A DNA stretch of 64,000 nt from Nocardia flavorosea NBRC 108225 (lineage in GTDB: Bacteria > Actinomycetota > Actinomycetes > Mycobacteriales > Mycobacteriaceae). A program made the translations under genes and the position numbers. Within the stretch, counting starts at the first letter, position 1. Each line of letters starts with the position of its first letter. The notes beneath the pieces are model-generated. The model did not search any database. It worked only from the letters and a program-made list of their open reading frames with translations, and was not told the DNA's origin. This document shows positions 27,496-34,964 of this stretch, one piece after another. The stretch lies in assembly GCF_001613385.1 (NCBI RefSeq), contig NZ_BDCG01000002.1, positions 372,001-436,000 of the forward strand, read 5' to 3'.

Positions 27496-28935
27496 TCATC
27501 GTCCTTGTGCGTTCGAGAGGGTGCGCGACGCGAGCGCCGCGCTGCGGCCGGCGATCCGGCCCATGGTGAGCGCGTTGGCGACCGCGTTGCCGCCGCCGAC
27601 GTAGCGCTGTCCGAGGACCCCGCCGCCGGCCTCACCGGCGGCGAAGAGTCCGGTCACCGGTGCACCGGTGGTATCGAGTACGGCGGCGCGTGCGTCGATC
27701 TCGAGGCCGGTGTGGGTGCAGACCAGTTCCGCGGGCAGGATCCTGGCCGCGTAGAAAGGTCCTGTTTCGATCGGGTCCAGCGGCTCGGTGACACCTTTCG
27801 CGGCCAGTGAGACGTGCCGACGGAATTCGGTGTCCTGACCCGCGGGCAATTCGGCGTTCCACCGATCGATACTCGTGCGCAGGGCAGCGGCCGGGACTCC
27901 GATGGCTGCCGCCAGCTCGTCCCAGCTGCCGGCCCGCACCGTACGTCCGGCCGCGGCCTCCTCGGCCACCCGTTCGGCGGTCCAGTCGGTGTATCCGGGG
28001 GCGAGTCCGGTCCGGGCCTTCTCGTCGAAGATCATCCAGCCGTAGCCACCGTGCTGGTCCAGGATTCCGGTGGAAACCGCGTAGGACGCGTCCTCGTCCA
28101 TGAAACGCCTGCCCTGCGGGTTCACATGGATACGCGAGGCGGGCGGGAATCCGGACTGCCAGTGGTGGTAGCGCTGGAAGTACACGGTCGGCATGAGCAG
28201 GCCCCAGCCGTGGCCGGTCAGCGACGCGCCGGCGGCTTCGGCGAAGCGCAGGTGGTCGCCCCGGCTGCCCGGTGCGGCGACGACGAACAGGGATTCGCCC
28301 GCTTCCCGCGCGTCCGGGAAGTAGCGGTCGACGAACCCGGGATCCTGGGCGAAACCTCCGGAGGCGACGACGACAGCTTCCGCAGGCATATCGATTCCGT
28401 CGGCGACGACTCCTGCCACCCGTCCTTCCTGGACCAGCAGTCTCTCCACCCGCGTGCCCAGCACCACTTCGACCCCGTGCGCGCGGGCGGCCCCGGCGAG
28501 GACTTGGACGAGACCGTAGCCCTGGTCTTTCGGTACGTGCCCGCGCCACACGTCCTCCACTCCCGCGCGGGTCAGGCCCGGCTGGTGTGCGTTACCGGAA
28601 ACGGCTGCCGGAACCTCGAGTCCGAGGCCGATGAGCCATTCGAGTGTCGGTCCGGCATTCTCGCAGAAGGCGTGGATCAGTCCCGGGCGCAACACCCATT
28701 GGTTGAGGTCCATGTAGTGCTGGAAGAACTTGTCCGGCGAATCCTCGATCCCGAGGGCGCGCTGCACGCTGGTTCCCGCCGCGGTGAACAGTCCCGCGGA
28801 CAGTTGGGTGGAGCCGCCGAGTTCCCGTTCGGATTCGAACAGCAGCACCGAGGCGCCGTCTTCGGCCGCCGAGACCGCGGCCGCCAGACCGGCCCCTCCC
28901 CCGCCGATCACGATCACATCGAATTCGTCGTCCAT
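27496..28935 (-). CDS. FAD-dependent dehydrogenase (fumarate reductase / ketosteroid dehydrogenase-like)
   Basis: A 479-residue flavoprotein. The N-terminal Rossmann motif is VIVIGGGGAGLAAAVSAAEDGA with ERELGGSTQLSAG. VVVASGGFAQDP follows, and the C-terminal FAD-closing motif is GLFAAGEAGGGVLGQRYVGGGNAVANALTMGRIAG. This is the fumarate reductase/KstD superfamily, which introduces or removes C=C bonds next to carbonyls. In this operon a dehydrogenation leading to ring aromatisation is plausible but unproven. The ATG at 28935 overlaps the preceding SDR stop. There is no signal peptide, so it is cytoplasmic. Confidence 0.88.
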   Translation of the reverse strand: MDDEFDVIVIGGGGAGLAAAVSAAEDGASVLLFESERELGGSTQLSAGLFTAAGTSVQRALGIEDSPDKFFQHYMDLNQWVLRPGLIHAFCENAGPTLEWLIGLGLEVPAAVSGNAHQPGLTRAGVEDVWRGHVPKDQGYGLVQVLAGAARAHGVEVVLGTRVERLLVQEGRVAGVVADGIDMPAEAVVVASGGFAQDPGFVDRYFPDAREAGESLFVVAAPGSRGDHLRFAEAAGASLTGHGWGLLMPTVYFQRYHHWQSGFPPASRIHVNPQGRRFMDEDASYAVSTGILDQHGGYGWMIFDEKARTGLAPGYTDWTAERVAEEAAAGRTVRAGSWDELAAAIGVPAAALRTSIDRWNAELPAGQDTEFRRHVSLAAKGVTEPLDPIETGPFYAARILPAELVCTHTGLEIDARAAVLDTTGAPVTGLFAAGEAGGGVLGQRYVGGGNAVANALTMGRIAGRSAALASRTLSNAQGR

Positions 28936-29717
28936 CACAGGCTCCCGTCGGTTTCGGCGACGATGCGGTGGTACAGGCCGTTGGACACCAGTCCACCGTC
29001 GACGGTGACCTCGCTGCCGGTCATATAGCTCGACCGGCTCGACAGCAGATGCAGTACGGCGTCGGTGATCTCCTCGGGTGCGCCCATCCGCCCCATCGGA
29101 ATGGACCGCAGAGACGATTCCACGAACCCACCCGAACCGGTGACCAGGGCGGTCCCGACCAGACCCGGATGGACCGAGTTGACCCGGATACCCCATTTCG
29201 CCAGGCCGCCGGCCGCCGATTTCGACAGCCCGGTCAGCCCCCATTTGCTGGCCGAGTACGCCGGGGAGAAGTAGCCGATCTGCCCGGTGATCGAGGAGAT
29301 GTTGACGATGGATCCGCCGCCGGAATCCCGCATGAGCGGCGCCACCGCCTGCATCCCGTAAAAGGGGCCGGACAGGTTGATCCGCAGCGTTTTCTCCCAG
29401 ATCTCGTCCGGGGTGTCGGTGAATTCCAGCCGCCGCGAGATACCGGCATTGTTGACCAGGCCACCGAGTTCCCCGCGCTGCGTGCGGATCTCGTCGACGA
29501 CCCGGTCCCAGGCGGATCGGTCGGCGACATCGAGCAGATGAGCGCTGGCCGAACCACCGGCCGCGGTGATCTCGGCGACCAGTTCGGCGGTGTCGGTGAT
29601 ATCCGCGGCACAGACATGGGTGCCGAGTGCGCCGAGCGCCCGCGCATGGGCCGCGCCCATACCGGCCGCGGCGCCGGTCACCAGGACGACTCCGGGGTAC
29701 TCCGGACGGTCAGACAT
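28935..29717 (-). CDS. Short-chain dehydrogenase/reductase
   Basis: A 260-residue classical SDR. The nucleotide-binding motif is [15 protein letters not shown], then NNAG, and the catalytic triad is Ser in [12 protein letters not shown] with Y-S-A-S-K (Tyr/Lys). The C-terminal end [14 protein letters not shown] is typical. I chose the ATG at 29717, preceded by GGAGG; it overlaps the end of the next SDR by eight bases. It probably oxidises an alcohol or reduces a ketone of the operon substrate. Confidence 0.9.
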   Translation of the reverse strand: MSDRPEYPGVVLVTGAAAGMGAAHARALGALGTHVCAADITDTAELVAEITAAGGSASAHLLDVADRSAWDRVVDEIRTQRGELGGLVNNAGISRRLEFTDTPDEIWEKTLRINLSGPFYGMQAVAPLMRDSGGGSIVNISSITGQIGYFSPAYSASKWGLTGLSKSAAGGLAKWGIRVNSVHPGLVGTALVTGSGGFVESSLRSIPMGRMGAPEEITDAVLHLLSSRSSYMTGSEVTVDGGLVSNGLYHRIVAETDGSL

Positions 29718-30546
29718 GGCGCGAGCCTCCATCGACGGCGATGCTGTGCCCGGTGATGTAGCGGGCGCTGTCGGACAGCAGGAACAGCAGCGGTCCGAAA
29801 ACTTCCTCCGGCGACCCGAGCCGGTGCAGCGGGACCACCTCGAGGGCGTGCGCGAGCGCGGCGGGATCGTCCTGGACCCAGCGGGTCATGGCGGTATCGA
29901 TGTAGCCGGGAGCGATGGAATTCACCCGGATCCCTTTGTCACCGAATTCGACTGCCAGTGATTCGGTCAGATGCGCGACCGCGGCCTTGGAGGTGCAGTA
30001 AGCGCCCCGGCCCTTCCGCACCCGCAGGGCGGAGACCGACGACATGTTCACGATCGCGCCGCCGGGCCGTATATGCCGCGCCGCGGCCTGCGCGCCGTAC
30101 AGCACGCCCTCGACGTTCACCCGCAGGGTCGCGCCGATCTGCTCGGGCGAGATGTCCTCGGCCGGGGCGAACGGGAAGATGCCGGCGTTGTTGATCCAGA
30201 AATCGATCCGCTCGAATTCGGCGACGGCACGCCGGGCGAGTTCCTCGTGGTCGGCGGGCGCGGTGACATCGGCGCGCATACCGACGACCCGGCCGGGTGA
30301 TACGTCCGAGCCGTTCCCGGCGAGTTCGGCATTGATCCGTTCCGCGGTGGTGACGACCTGATCCTCGTTGATATCCGCGGCCACCACCGACACTCCGCGC
30401 GCGGCCAGGCCCGCCGCGAATACCGCACCCATCCCCTGGGCCGCACCGGTGACAACGGCGACCTTGCCCGCCATTTCCGGGTACTGCGCGGTCATCGGGG
30501 CCGCGTCGGTGCGGCCCGGATTGTCCCGGTCCGTGGTGGTGCTCAT
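29710..30546 (-). CDS. Short-chain dehydrogenase/reductase
   Basis: A 278-residue classical SDR. The motif [19 protein letters not shown] is followed by [19 protein letters not shown], the catalytic [20 protein letters not shown] (Ser, Tyr, Lys) and a [13 protein letters not shown] end. GAAGGA lies before the ATG at 30546. It is the second gene of the operon, 49 bases after the SnoaL-like gene. Its first 25 residues are a polar extension before the Rossmann fold. The substrate is unknown. Confidence 0.9.
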   Translation of the reverse strand: MSTTTDRDNPGRTDAAPMTAQYPEMAGKVAVVTGAAQGMGAVFAAGLAARGVSVVAADINEDQVVTTAERINAELAGNGSDVSPGRVVGMRADVTAPADHEELARRAVAEFERIDFWINNAGIFPFAPAEDISPEQIGATLRVNVEGVLYGAQAAARHIRPGGAIVNMSSVSALRVRKGRGAYCTSKAAVAHLTESLAVEFGDKGIRVNSIAPGYIDTAMTRWVQDDPAALAHALEVVPLHRLGSPEEVFGPLLFLLSDSARYITGHSIAVDGGSRHV

Positions 30547-30595
30547 TTCTGGTCCTTCCTGAGATGAAAAATGGGAGAAAGTCGAGGTGACCGGG

Positions 30596-31048
30596 TTATG
30601 CCGGAGGTGTGTCGTCGCGCGAAACGCGGCGACGGGTGATCGCCCAGCCATCGTCGGTGCGCTGGAGGCGGTCCTCGAAAGTGGTCATCCGTACCAGGAG
30701 CGAGCGGCCGCCGCGGGGGGTGGCGATTATCTGCAGATAGGCACCGGCCTCGAGCGTCGAGTCGTCGAGCTGCCGGATCGCTATATTCGTGACCACGTGC
30801 CGATGGATCTCGTCCGCCGCCTGCGCCGCCTCGTAGAAGCCGCGGGCGAAGTCGGTGAGCGCAGCCCGGCCTGCCACCGGTCCGGGATAGCTCGGCGAAT
30901 GGAATTCCCCGGCCATGGTGAACGTGGCCGCCCAGTCGGCGGCGCGGCCGTTGTCTATGTAGTGGCTCTGGAAGCCGTACAGCTGGTGGACCGCGGCCAC
31001 CGTGGCCGGATCGGGCAGACCTCCGGGCGACACCGTGTTCATCGACAT
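30596..31048 (-). CDS. SnoaL-like / NTF2-fold protein
   Basis: A 150-residue product with the SnoaL-like cone-fold pattern: VAAVHQLYGFQSHYIDNGRAADWAATFTMAGEF at the start and RMTTFEDRLQRTDDGWAITRRRVSRD at the end. Relatives are polyketide cyclases, dehydratases and small subunits of ring hydroxylases. It is the first gene of the eight-gene operon and could catalyse an isomerisation or dehydration of the imported substrate. GAGGAG precedes the ATG at 31048; the second ATG at 31042 is equally possible. The operator at 31097-31123 lies about 50 bases upstream. Confidence 0.8.
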   Translation of the reverse strand: MSMNTVSPGGLPDPATVAAVHQLYGFQSHYIDNGRAADWAATFTMAGEFHSPSYPGPVAGRAALTDFARGFYEAAQAADEIHRHVVTNIAIRQLDDSTLEAGAYLQIIATPRGGRSLLVRMTTFEDRLQRTDDGWAITRRRVSRDDTPPA

Positions 31049-31096
31049 TCTCCTCGGGTGATCGCTGATCGGCCGGCTTGCCCCCACCCTCCGGCC

Positions 31097-31123
31097 GTGC
31101 GATAATCGCACACACTGTGCGAT
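31097..31123. promoter_or_regulatory. IclR operator in the divergent promoter
   Basis: GTGCGAT-A-ATCGCAC is a perfect 15-base palindrome (31097-31111), followed by a third copy of the half-site GTGCGAT at 31117-31123. It lies between the SnoaL-like operon and the iclR gene, 15 bases before the regulator start. It is likely the binding site for IclR control of the operon and autoregulation. Confidence 0.75.
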
Positions 31124-31138
31124 ATGCATGAAGGCTAA

Positions 31139-31894
31139 GTGTCCGCCCTCACAGAAGTCAAGAAGGACGAGATGAACCACAGCACGGCACCGGCCGGCGA
31201 GCACACGCTCGCGGTCGAGCTGGACTCCGGAATGTCGAAAACGCTGCACCATGGAGTGGCGATCCTCGAGGTGCTGGCCCGTCATCCGCACGGGCTTTCG
31301 ACCAGCGATCTCGCCGACGCGGTCGGCGTGCACCGGACGGTCGCGCACCGGCTGGTCCGCACCCTCGAAGCCCACCGCCTGTGCCGCCGTGACGACACCA
31401 AACGGGTCACGCTCGGCACAGGCCTGGTCACCCTGGCCGAGCCGGTGGAACAAGATCTGCGGACCGTGGCCCGGCCGGTGATGGAGGATCTCGCCGAACG
31501 TACGCGTGCCACTGTCCACCTCGTTCTCCGCGAAAGCGCGTCCGAGGTGCGCGCGCTGGTGGTGGTGGAGCCGCGCAATGCCGAGGTGCATGTGGCGTTC
31601 CGGCCGGGCCAGGTGCACGCCCTCGACCGGGGATCGGCCGGTTTGGCGATGCTGGCCGCCCTGCCACCGGTCCCCGGCGAACGCCCGGAAGTGGAGACGG
31701 CCCGGGAGCGGGGTTACGCGGTCACCCGCGGCGAGGTCGTCTCCACGGTGTACGGCATCTCGGCCCTCATCCCCCGGCGCCGCGGCGCACCGCTGTCGTC
31801 GATCGGAATCTCGGTATTCGAAATCGACGACGAACGCGCGCTCGCCACCGCGGTTGCCGAGGCCGCCCGGCAACTGGGCACACTCCTGCACTGA
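31139..31894 (+). CDS. IclR-family transcriptional regulator
   Basis: A 251-residue regulator. The winged helix-turn-helix is at about 40-100 (HHGVAILEVLARHPHGLSTSDLADAVGVHRTVAHRLVRTLEAH) and the effector-binding GAF-like IclR domain follows (RALVVVEPRNAEVHVAFRPG, LDRGSAGLAML, GYAVTRGEVVSTVYGISALI). It starts at GTG 31139; the ATG at 31172 with AAGAAGGA upstream is an alternative. It is divergent from the homogentisate-linked operon and probably senses its substrate or an intermediate. Confidence 0.92.
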   Translation: MSALTEVKKDEMNHSTAPAGEHTLAVELDSGMSKTLHHGVAILEVLARHPHGLSTSDLADAVGVHRTVAHRLVRTLEAHRLCRRDDTKRVTLGTGLVTLAEPVEQDLRTVARPVMEDLAERTRATVHLVLRESASEVRALVVVEPRNAEVHVAFRPGQVHALDRGSAGLAMLAALPPVPGERPEVETARERGYAVTRGEVVSTVYGISALIPRRRGAPLSSIGISVFEIDDERALATAVAEAARQLGTLLH

Positions 31895-31973
31895 CACAGC
31901 AGACGTCGCCTGCGGTGGACGACTCGGCGAAACCGATTGGCCCGCCCGGCGTCGATGGGCGACGATACCGGCC

Positions 31974-32861
31974 ATGATCCTGCTCGTACCCGCCGATTCG
32001 CTCCGTCCCCGCCGCCCCGACGACCATTTCGCCGCCGAGGCCCAGGCCGCGCGTGCCCTCGGGATCGACGTGGCTCTGGTCGATCACGACCGGATCACCC
32101 GGCCGGGCGGCGCCGAGGAGGCGGTGCGGCGAGTGCATGCCGAAGGGATTGCCGTATACCGGGGCTGGATGGTGCGCAGCGAGCGGTACGCCGAATTCGC
32201 GGATGCGCTGCGCCGCCGGAACATCGTCCTGCGCACCACGCCGGACCAATACCGGCGGGCGCACGAACTGCCCGGCTGGTACGCCGAACTCAGCGACCTC
32301 ACACCGCGGTCGGTATGGACAACCGGCACCGCACGGGCGGAGTTCGACCGGGCACGGCAACGTCTGGGCGCGGGCCCCGCTGTACTGCGTGATTACACGA
32401 AGTCGATGAAGCACTATTGGAACGATGCCGCCTTCATGCCCGAGACAGGTGACGATGCGGCCGCCTGGCGGGTGGCGAGCCGGTTCCGGGAATTGCGTGG
32501 TGTGGATTTGACCGGCGGTTTCGTTCTGCGCGCTTACGAGCCGTTCATATCCGCCGAGATACGGACCTGGTGGATCGGTGGCAGCTGCCACCTCATCGGC
32601 CCCCATCCCGACAGTCCGGAGGAGACGCCTTCCCCGGGCTTCGAAGCCGCTATCGCGCAACAGCCGATCCGCGATCTAGGGCTGCCCTTCGTCACAGCGG
32701 ATTTCGCGCTGCGTGCCGACGGCACCTGGCGACTGATCGAACTCGGCGACGGTCAGGTCAGCGACCGGCCACGCACAATCCCGCCGGAAACTCTCGTCGG
32801 GGCCCTGCGCGACGAGTTCGCCCCGGCAGGTCCGGGCAGCGCTGCGCCGGGCAACGAGTGA
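31974..32861 (+). CDS. ATP-grasp protein of the R2K type
   Basis: The 295-residue product looks like an R2K-clade ATP-grasp enzyme. Residues VLRDYTKSMKHYW and GFVLRAYEPFI carry the two arginine/lysine positions that name the clade. The metal-binding end is FVTADFALRADGTWRLIELGDGQVSDRP (Glu, Asp and Ser positions). Members are proposed peptide-bond-forming or modifying ligases in conflict or secondary-metabolite systems; the function here is unknown. The N-terminal part (MILLVPADSLRPRRPDDHFA) is a Rossmann-like pre-domain. The start lacks a clear ribosome binding site. Confidence 0.7.
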   Translation: MILLVPADSLRPRRPDDHFAAEAQAARALGIDVALVDHDRITRPGGAEEAVRRVHAEGIAVYRGWMVRSERYAEFADALRRRNIVLRTTPDQYRRAHELPGWYAELSDLTPRSVWTTGTARAEFDRARQRLGAGPAVLRDYTKSMKHYWNDAAFMPETGDDAAAWRVASRFRELRGVDLTGGFVLRAYEPFISAEIRTWWIGGSCHLIGPHPDSPEETPSPGFEAAIAQQPIRDLGLPFVTADFALRADGTWRLIELGDGQVSDRPRTIPPETLVGALRDEFAPAGPGSAAPGNE

Positions 32862-32925
32862 CCGGGCACGTTCCGGAAATGCGGGCCGACGGGGGGCACG
32901 GGTCGGCTGGACTCGTCCTGCGGGC

Positions 32926-33888
32926 ATGGTCGACGATGTAGCAATGTCACTCAGTTCGCACGAGGCCGATCTCTTCGAAGGGTTGCGGGGACGGTTCGAG
33001 GCGATCGCCTACCGGCTGCTGGGCTCGGCCGGGGATGCCGAGGATGCGGTGCAGGAGACCTTTCTGCGCTGGCATGCGGCGGACCGGGAACGGATCGAAA
33101 CCCCCGAGGCATGGCTGACGAAGGTGCTGACGAACCTCTGTCTCAATCAGTTGACCTCGGCGCGGTCCAGGCGGGAAACCTATGTGGGGCAGTGGCTTCC
33201 GGAACCGGCCTTGTGCGGTGACCCGATACTCGGCCCCGCCGATACGGTCGAGCAACGTGAATCGGTGTCCCTCGCGATGCTCACCCTGCTGGAACGGCTG
33301 TCACCGAAAGAACGAGCAGTGTATGTGCTGCGGGAGGCATTCGAGTATCAGCATCGGGAGATCGCTGACATGCTCGACCTCAGCGAGGCGAACTCCCAGC
33401 AGATCTACCGGCGCGCGAAACAGCATGTGACCACCGAGCGGTCCCGTACTTCCGTCGACTCGGCGACCGCGCGGGACATCGTCCGGGAATTCCTGACCGC
33501 GGCCCTCAGCGGCGATACCGAACCACTGATCCGGTTGCTCACCGGCGACGCGATCAGCATCGCCGACGGTGGCGGCCGAGTTCCGGCACGTAGAGGCCCT
33601 GTGTTCGGCGGCTTCGCCATCGCCCGCTACCTCAGCGGTTTGTTCCACCCGACCGCTGCCAAGCGGGCATTCATCGGCGGCCGGCCGGCCTTCTACAGCG
33701 TCACCGTCAACGATGGTCCGGCACTGCTGGTCGAGGTGGACGGACAGATCCTCGGTGTCTTCTGCCTCGAGTCCGCCTCCGACGGTATCCGGACGATCCG
33801 AGTCCAGGTCAACCCGGACAAACTGGGTCGTGTGCGTCGCCAGTGGGCCGCGACGGCACCACATCTGCCCCTCCCGGTGGAGTGGTGA
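32926..33888 (+). CDS. ECF41-type sigma factor (SigJ-like)
   Basis: A 320-residue sigma factor with region 2 (EAIAYRLLGSAGDAEDAVQETFLRW), region 4 (LTLLERLSPKERAVYVLREAFEYQHREIADML) and the long SnoaL-like C-terminal domain of group ECF41, ending with the characteristic NPDKL segment (QVNPDKLGRVRRQW). The extension regulates the sigma factor without an anti-sigma factor. The start is ATG 32926, or ATG 32944. No carboxymuconolactone decarboxylase, oxidoreductase or epimerase target is intact beside it. Confidence 0.9.
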   Translation: MVDDVAMSLSSHEADLFEGLRGRFEAIAYRLLGSAGDAEDAVQETFLRWHAADRERIETPEAWLTKVLTNLCLNQLTSARSRRETYVGQWLPEPALCGDPILGPADTVEQRESVSLAMLTLLERLSPKERAVYVLREAFEYQHREIADMLDLSEANSQQIYRRAKQHVTTERSRTSVDSATARDIVREFLTAALSGDTEPLIRLLTGDAISIADGGGRVPARRGPVFGGFAIARYLSGLFHPTAAKRAFIGGRPAFYSVTVNDGPALLVEVDGQILGVFCLESASDGIRTIRVQVNPDKLGRVRRQWAATAPHLPLPVEW

Positions 33889-33925
33889 CCCGTCCTGGCC
33901 GAGGGCACGCGCGAAGCCGCCGTGG

Positions 33926-34120
33926 TCATCCCATGTGCCGGTCCGGGAACCGGACCACGCCGACCCGCAGGGAGTCGAGTTTCTCCGCTTCCGGTGATCC
34001 GGCCGCAGCCGTGTAGACGACAACTTTCAGGTCGACGCCCGGGACCTCCAGTACGTGGGTACCGGATTGACCCGCAATGCCGATCCGGTATCCGGTTCGC
34101 CATGCGTTACCTCCTGCCGA
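33926..34120 (-). pseudogene. 3' remnant of an MmyB-like XRE regulator
   Basis: A stop-bounded frame of about 64 codons with no start. It reads YRIGIAGQSGTHVLEVPG then VDLKVVVYTAAAGSPEAEKL, which fits the very end of the MmyB-like ligand-binding domain of XRE regulators (usual form Y-T-A-E-P-G-S-P-x-x-E-x-L). The N-terminal helix-turn-helix and most of the ligand domain are missing. It abuts, head to head, a truncated SDR fragment on the plus strand. Confidence 0.5.
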
Positions 34121-34320
34121 TCATGACGATGCCCCCGCTCGCCGGCGGCCGCGCAACCGCCGGGCACCACCTCGCCGATATTTCGTCAGGACGCATTACG
34201 TCCACCACCGGTAGCTATATCGACCGCGACCGTCCGGCCCGTTCGTCCGGCGAATTTTACGCCCCCGACCGTGAGCGGGAACTGTGGACGGTGGCCGAGG
34301 AACTCTGCGGATTCCGATAG
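34102..34320 (+). pseudogene. 3' remnant of a short-chain dehydrogenase
   Basis: A 72-codon frame reads LADISSGRITSTTGSYIDR then a run through ARSSGEFYAPDRERELWTVAEELCGF. This matches the last quarter of a class of SDRs that end in T-G-x-Y-x-D, then Y-D-P-x-R-E-x-E-L-W and x-E-L-x-G. The Rossmann fold and catalytic residues are absent. Such SDRs are common divergent partners of MmyB-type regulators, and a fragment of one lies immediately on the other strand. Confidence 0.5.
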
Positions 34321-34355
34321 CCCGATCGACGTTCGACCTGTCCCGCCGCGGCGGG

Positions 34356-34964
34356 TCACGGGTACGGCAATACCTGCCCGCCGCGCTGGTGCAGTAGGAC
34401 CGACATGGACGCGATCTCCTGCTGCTGTCCGTTGACCATCGACAGGGCGCGGATCCGGACGGCGGGCGCGGCGCTGCTCTCCGCGGCCGCCGCCATGTCG
34501 ATACCGCCCTGATGGTGGCGGATCATCAACTGTAGAAACAGGAGCTCGCGGTCACGCCCGGCGGCGTTGTACAGGCGGGTGAGTTCCTCGTTGGACGCCA
34601 TCCCGGGCATTTCCGCGCCGGTGCCGTGGTGATCGTGCGTATCGGCGGGCGCCGGCGGGGCGCCGACGAGTTCGAGCCAACCGGTCAGGGTGCCGATTTC
34701 GCGCCATTGGGACACACGGATCTGTTCGGCGGCGGCCCGCACATCGCGGGCGACGCCGAGGCCGAGCATATCCACCATGGTCAGCGCCTGCTGGTGGTGC
34801 GCCGACATCTGCTGGGCGAACGCGATATCGGCGTCGGCGAGCAGCGACTGCTCGGTCTCGCCGCCCCCGCGCGCGAACCAGCCCAGCAGCGCCCCGGCCA
34901 CCACGCACACGACGGCCATCACGGCCGAGCTTCGCCACGTCCGGCGCTCCGTTGCCGTGCTCAT
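34356..34964 (-). CDS. DUF305 membrane-anchored protein
   Basis: A 202-residue protein with an N-terminal membrane anchor (about 15-37, SSAVMAVVCVVAGALLGWFA) and a DUF305 four-helix domain outside the membrane. The paired histidine motifs are FAQQMSAHHQQALTMVDM and FLQLMIRHHQGGIDMA. These His/Met-rich motifs suggest metal, perhaps copper, binding, and the linker HDHHGTGAEMPGM adds more ligands. The ATG at 34964 overlaps the stop of the LVIVD gene by four bases, so the two are co-translated. Confidence 0.9.
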   Translation of the reverse strand: MSTATERRTWRSSAVMAVVCVVAGALLGWFARGGGETEQSLLADADIAFAQQMSAHHQQALTMVDMLGLGVARDVRAAAEQIRVSQWREIGTLTGWLELVGAPPAPADTHDHHGTGAEMPGMASNEELTRLYNAAGRDRELLFLQLMIRHHQGGIDMAAAAESSAAPAVRIRALSMVNGQQQEIASMSVLLHQRGGQVLPYP

